Of a DNA stretch of 64,000 bases, positions 59,650-64,000 are shown piece by piece; the stretch's first letter is position 1; each line of letters begins with the position of its first letter. The notes below the pieces were generated by a model. It saw only the letters and a list, made by a program, of their open reading frames with translations. It had not been told where the DNA came from and did not search any database. A program made the translations under genes and the position numbers. The stretch is from Congeria kusceri. Taxonomy: Eukaryota; Mollusca; Bivalvia; Myida; Dreissenidae. The DNA lies in NCBI GenBank assembly GCA_027627225.1, contig CM051028.1, positions 27,456,912-27,520,911 of the forward strand. Direction: 5' to 3'.

Positions 59650-62600
59650 TTATGTTGGACACAGCACTGCGAAAATAGTATGATATACATGATGTTATAC
59701 CAGATACTCTGACAATGTAATACATTTACAATAAAAATTAATGTAGCAATGGCAACATTGCTGATTAAGTTGTTGTCAACTAACATATGCATTTATTCAT
59801 GTGTTCCTTATTAAAACATCATAAAGTAAAACAAGTTCACCTACATGATGTCTTTCATATATAAATGAAACACTTTTAAATTTTATTGTTGGATTAAATG
59901 AATAATAACGAAAATTATTTTATATTCCCATTTCATTTGTGAATTTCTTAAAATCCAGAGTAGTACTAGGATTTAGCTCTGTATCAACTTCAACGTTTTA
60001 TTTTATTTGTTTAACCAGCCCTCCATTACCCAGCCTAACTGTTACATACCTTTCAGGATATAGTCAGTCAGTAGTGAGGGAACAGTGGGACTGTACTCAT
60101 TTATGGCTTGCAAAACTGCAACATAGACAGTGGAAGAGGATTTCAATTTTACATTTGGATATGTTTCAGGCGTGTCGTGGGAAAATGGACCTTAATGCAC
60201 GTGCGTAAAGTGTCACCCCCGATCAGCCTGTGCAATCCGCACAGGCTAATCCAGGACGACATTTTCCGCCTACAGTGGAGTTATGTTTAGAAGAGACTTC
60301 CTTAAAACAGAAAATACCATAAAAGCGGAAAGTGTCGTCCCGGATCAGCCTGTGCTCAGTTTTCCCACGACACACCTCATTTAGAATGTGAAATAAGAAT
60401 GAGCAACTATAATTAGGCATGTTTTGTTCATGACAGACAGCCAGAACAGTTATATGTTGTGCCAAGTTACAAATAACATTATATGTATGAACATGAATGC
60501 ATGAAATACTGATTAATACCATGTTAATTGTGCGATTAAACATACAAGTTCAGTTAAACAAATGATAAACCACCAAAACTGAATGAGTCATTTTGTAGAC
60601 ACCACACACTAAGAATTTCTCTCTATATTAGCGCATACAGATATTCATCTGGGCCAATATTCATACAGCTCCTCAATGAAAACATTCATAGTTTGATTTG
60701 CATTAAAAATTAAAGCAATAATATATTTGCTCCCTAATTTACTAAGGGAAAATTTTGCATTAGTATTGATTTTGTCACCAATAGACCGATCCGGTTTTTG
60801 CCACGAATAGTTTAAACTCCTCCCCAGCTATTGTTAAAGGATCAATTTCCATTCATCGAAAATCACAAACATTACCACATGTTCTGTTCAATAATTATCA
60901 CAAACAATACGCAAGTGCTCTTTTGTATGAAATAGTTTAACCGCTAAACACGTGATATCCAAGTGCGATGATTGGATAATATTGCAGATTACTTGAATAT
61001 GATTGACATTTGTGGAAGCGTCTATTCTTGGTTTTCACACAGAAAATTTGATCTGAAATTTTGACTCAAATATACTTAAAATTAATATTTTCTTAAAGGA
61101 CCTAACAAATATCAACCCTGTTGTATAGTTTCTGTCAATGAGTACTCACTTTTGATGTAGATCTGCAGCTGTTCGGATGCCGGGGGTCCCTGCTGAGGGT
61201 GGTAGGGAATCACTGTGCTCAGGAACTGAAGAATCAAAACCAGTAAAAGGTCAACTTTCCTGAGCAAGTTTGATGAACACAGATGTATACCTTTCATGTT
61301 AAGGACAGTGATTTCAGAAACATTGAAAGAAGGAGACTTCTGCAGCAACATGTTCACCAAACCTTTTTTTAACATTAACACATCCAGCAAATTTAAGCAT
61401 AAACAAAATTAGGTGCGTCGTGGGAAAACCGGTCTTAATGCATGTGCGTAAAATGTCGTCCCGGATCAGCCTGTGCAGTCTGCACAGGCTAATCCGGGAC
61501 GGCACTTTCCGCCTGCAGTGGATTTATGTTTAGAAGAGACTTCCTTGAAACAGAAAATACCTTAAAATAATAAAGTGCCTTCCCGGATTAGCCTGTGCTG
61601 ACTGCACAGGTTGATCCAGGACGACACTTAAAGCACCTGCATTAAGTCCGGTTTTCCCATGACGCACCTCAAATCTAGTTATGAACAGCGAAAAACAGCT
61701 GAAAAGAAGAATCACACCCTTCAATATTGTTAAATGTTGTTGAACTTGAAAATGACCATATGGAACTTCAAATCAAAGTTATTTGATCCGGGTTTAGAAT
61801 CTTATGAAACTGCCTACATCATATTGCATGCAATGTTAGACATATCAATAACAAATGTGCTGACAATTATATCTTCACTGTCAGAATGTGACATTGAATT
61901 TGTAGGTTTATTTGACTTGCTAGGCTCGGACAGGGTGAAAAGTAGCCTACATAAAATTATGTGCAAATTTGAAATTTTCAAAATATATTCTCAACACAAT
62001 GATCATGAAGAGTCAAGGCTTTTGTTCCTTCTATAACAGGGGCCGAAATAAGGCGTCATCCCCAAGCAAAACTTCTTCAAAATCATGCAGTTTTCTGCAA
62101 AAATTGACTTTACCCCTGGATTTTTTGTTCCTCTTCACCAAACTTGTTGCGATAATTTTCCCCAAAAGCTAGGGCCTAGGCCCCATTCCCAGCCTGTGAA
62201 AAAAAGCCCTGAGAGTTCAATATATTCAAAACATTTCATTAGTCAAAACAAGTTCAAACATTGAAAACATAACAGTGGCTCACCACACTGGGTCTGTTCT
62301 CAGCTACAGGACTGTTGTTGTTGTTTCCACTTGCAACTGGTGAGTTATTCACACCTGTTTTACTCTTGCGCCTCTTTTTATCCACGTTCGCTTCACGGCG
62401 CTTCTTCTGGATATTCAGCAGTAGACAAATGAACTGGTTTTTAAGTTCTTTGTCATATTCCAGTTCATCACGGAGCGCTAATTCTTGCACTAGTGTTTCA
62501 GATAACTCTTTAATGGTGAGTTCATAGTCACTTAGTATTTCATTGATTGCTGTATTAGACATCTCCTTCATAGCTGAAATATTACAATACTTCAACTTCC

Positions 62601-63339
62601 TCTATGATACACATAAAACTTGGCTTTGCAGACATTCTGATAAGATAACAACAATGACAACAGACCCTCAAAACATATAACTATCAGTAATTCAACACGG
62701 TATAAACAAGACACTGTGTTTGGTAAACACACGTCCCCGGTTGGTGCTAAACAGTCCATTAGAATTCTTGTCCAAATTAGGTCATGGTCAAGGTCAAAGT
62801 TAGGTTGGGAGATATGAGTGGCTTGGGAATGGTTATAAGCAACAACTGTGTAAGTATCCAAGTGTTGTATTAAGAATTGTTGGTGCTAGACAAAATGGAT
62901 AAATGTAGTTAACCTTGTACGAACGGAATCATGGACGGACAGGACAGTCACTATATGCCTCCAATATCAAGTAGCCAAGGGCATAAAAATATTTCTGTTA
63001 TTTGATGATTGTTCATAAAATGACACATAACTGATGAATCATGAATGTGTTGTACTACCTGTACATAAGTATATATCATTTGCAACAATGCCACTGCATT
63101 CCACCTCCAAAACCATGTACACAAAAACTAATGTCTGACAATACAAACACCTCCCGTTTGTGACCTGTGCCCACAAACTCATGCCTGTGAAAGCTACAAC
63201 TAGTCATTGCCCAGGGCCCCATACCTTCCACAGAATACTTGGGCAGCTGTACGTGGGTCTCCTTCAGTTGCGTGTACGGAGAGCCAGGGATCGTGGGATA
63301 GTCCGGTTCCTCTGCCTCACTGCGCTCTGTACCACTGTC
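59650..63339 (-). CDS. FEZ1/FEZ2 (unc-76, zygin) homologue, 3' part
   Basis: Five exons were found on the minus strand: 63339-63225, 62573-62284, 61225-61150, 60115-60050 and 59666-59650. All have consensus donors and acceptors and matching phases (1, 0, 1, 1). They encode a coiled-coil segment (INEILSDYELTIKELSETLV, then ALRDELEYDKELKNQF), a Lys-rich and Asn-rich spacer, STVIPYHPQQGPP, and a conserved end (VPSLLTDYILK, then VLCPT and TAA at 59652-59650). This is the FEZ C-terminal region that binds kinesin-1 cargo partners; FEZ proteins are adaptors in axonal transport (family knowledge). The upstream exon carries an acidic SEAEEPDYP stretch. The start lies outside the window. Foldback MITEs sit in two introns and a minisatellite in the next. 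Confidence 0.92.
60168..60378. mobile_element. GC-rich foldback MITE in a FEZ intron
   Basis: Ends GGCGTGTCGTGGGAAAATGG and, inverted, GTGTGTCGTGGGAAAACTGA. It carries the GCCTGTGCAATCCGCACAGGC palindrome. The second half is partly deleted after 'gatcagcctgtgc'. It begins 53 bp upstream of the acceptor of exon 60115-60050. Confidence 0.85.
61411..61670. mobile_element. GC-rich foldback MITE, best-preserved copy, in a FEZ intron
   Basis: The left end AGGTGCGTCGTGGGAAAACC pairs with the right end, which inverted reads GAGGTGCGTCATGGGAAAAC. Inside, GCCTGTGCAGTCTGCACAGGC and GCCTGTGCTGACTGCACAGG form two further hairpins. The 260-bp copy is full length. Frames here that read HVRK or RLIRDD are repeat translations. 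Confidence 0.88.
62750..62965 (-). repeat. Dispersed repeat related to the SR intron 3 array
   Basis: Reverse complement of the unit at 40859-41345: 'tgtctagcaccaacaa', 'aatacaacacttgg', 'tttgaccttgacc', 'gacctaatttgg'. A single copy, in a FEZ intron. Confidence 0.7.
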
Positions 63340-63389
63340 CTGAAACATGTGTTCAAAACATCAGCTATCTGTACTAAACATCAGTAACA

Positions 63390-64000
63390 GCACTGAACAT
63401 CAGCTAACTGCACAGAACATCCGCTAACTGCACTGAACATCAACAAACTGCACTGAATATCATCTAACTGCAGTGAACATCATCTAACTGCACTGAACAT
63501 CATCTAACTGCACTGAATATCATCTAACTGCACAGAACATCATCTAACTGCAGTGAACATAATCTAACTGCACTGAACATCATCTAACTGCACTGAACAT
63601 CATCTAACTGCACTGAATATCATCTAACTGCACTGAACATCATCTAACTGCAGTGAACATCATCTAACTGCACTGAACATCATCTAACTGCGGTGAAAAT
63701 CATCTAACTGCACTGAATATCATCTAACTGCACTGAACATCATCTAACTGCAGTGAACATCATCTAACTGCAGTGAACATCATCTAACTGCACTGAACAT
63801 CATCTAACTGCGGTGAAAATCATCTAACTGCACTGAATATCATCTAACTGCACTGAACATCATCTAACTGCAGTGAACATCATCTAACTGCAGTGAACAT
63901 CATCTAACTGCACTGAACATCATCTAACTGCGGTGAAAATCATCTAACTGCACTGAATATCATCTAACTGCACTGAACATCATCTAACTGCAGTGAACAT
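63390..64000. repeat. 20-bp minisatellite with 120-bp higher-order period
   Basis: The monomer is CATCTAACTGCACTGAACAT, with variants in the last ten bases (CAGTGAACAT, CACTGAATAT, CGGTGAAAAT). About 30 copies reach the window edge. From 63661 the variants recur in a fixed order of six, giving a 120-bp period. It lies in the FEZ intron upstream of exon 63339-63225. Confidence 0.95.

Noticed and set aside
60108..61724. Frames with MHVRK, RLIRDD or GIFCFKEVSSKHNSTVGG phrases
   Set aside because: They are translations of the foldback MITE, which also recurs at 29525 and 43878.
63390..64000. CRISPR-like regular repeats
   Set aside because: The array has 20-bp units with no spacers and is in a eukaryotic intron.

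Overview
This is eukaryotic nuclear DNA: AT-rich, with spliced genes (GT-AG introns, polypyrimidine-AG acceptors, AATAAA signals) set among many transposable elements and satellites. The repeats point to a bivalve mollusc. They include Helitron-like elements with internal tandem arrays and a hairpin-CTAA 3' end, a tRNA-derived SINE, and four copies of a GC-rich foldback MITE that I associate from memory with dreissenid mussels (zebra/quagga mussel). The species call is an inference.

Layout. 1-9.8 kb is almost all repeats: a TTAA-flanked MITE, a Harbinger-like MITE and a block of Helitron-like tandem arrays interrupted by a 1.25-kb insertion. 10.0-10.3 kb holds a complete-looking promoter with a tiny first exon. 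An 18-bp minisatellite and a decayed pogo/Tigger-type transposase with a PHD finger (11.7-13.8 kb) follow. 14-19 kb is intergenic repeats. 19.2-24.4 kb (minus strand) holds two GNAT acetyltransferase genes: one intact in two exons, the other a frameshifted pseudogene that keeps the same exon structure.

24.4-29.3 kb is the most striking unit, a DNA transposon of about 4.9 kb with terminal inverted repeats and an AT target duplication. It carries two convergent genes: a THAP plus DDE transposase with all visible motifs intact, and a SAP-SWIM-YqaJ nuclease gene whose reading frame shifts +1 at a CTT-TAA. It fits the ISL2EU (IS4EU) superfamily and lies 30 bp upstream of the GNAT start codon.

29.5-36.4 kb is mixed repeats with SINE copies and a MULE-type relic. 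36.4-49.3 kb (plus) is an SR splicing-factor gene of the SRSF4/5/6 (B52) type in seven coding exons plus a candidate 33-nt cassette exon. It has a GC-AG intron, and its exon-1 splice donor is duplicated with a transposon inserted in the duplicate. 49.8-59.6 kb is again repeats, including a Harbinger transposase fragment and a 67-bp tandem array. 59.6-63.3 kb (minus) is the 3' part of a FEZ1/FEZ2 (unc-76, zygin) gene in five exons that ends in a conserved C-terminus. Its next intron upstream holds a 20-bp minisatellite with a 120-bp higher-order period, which runs off the window.

The host genes (GNAT, SR factor, FEZ) are unrelated in function. The shared theme is the remodelling of their promoters, introns and splice sites by mobile DNA.
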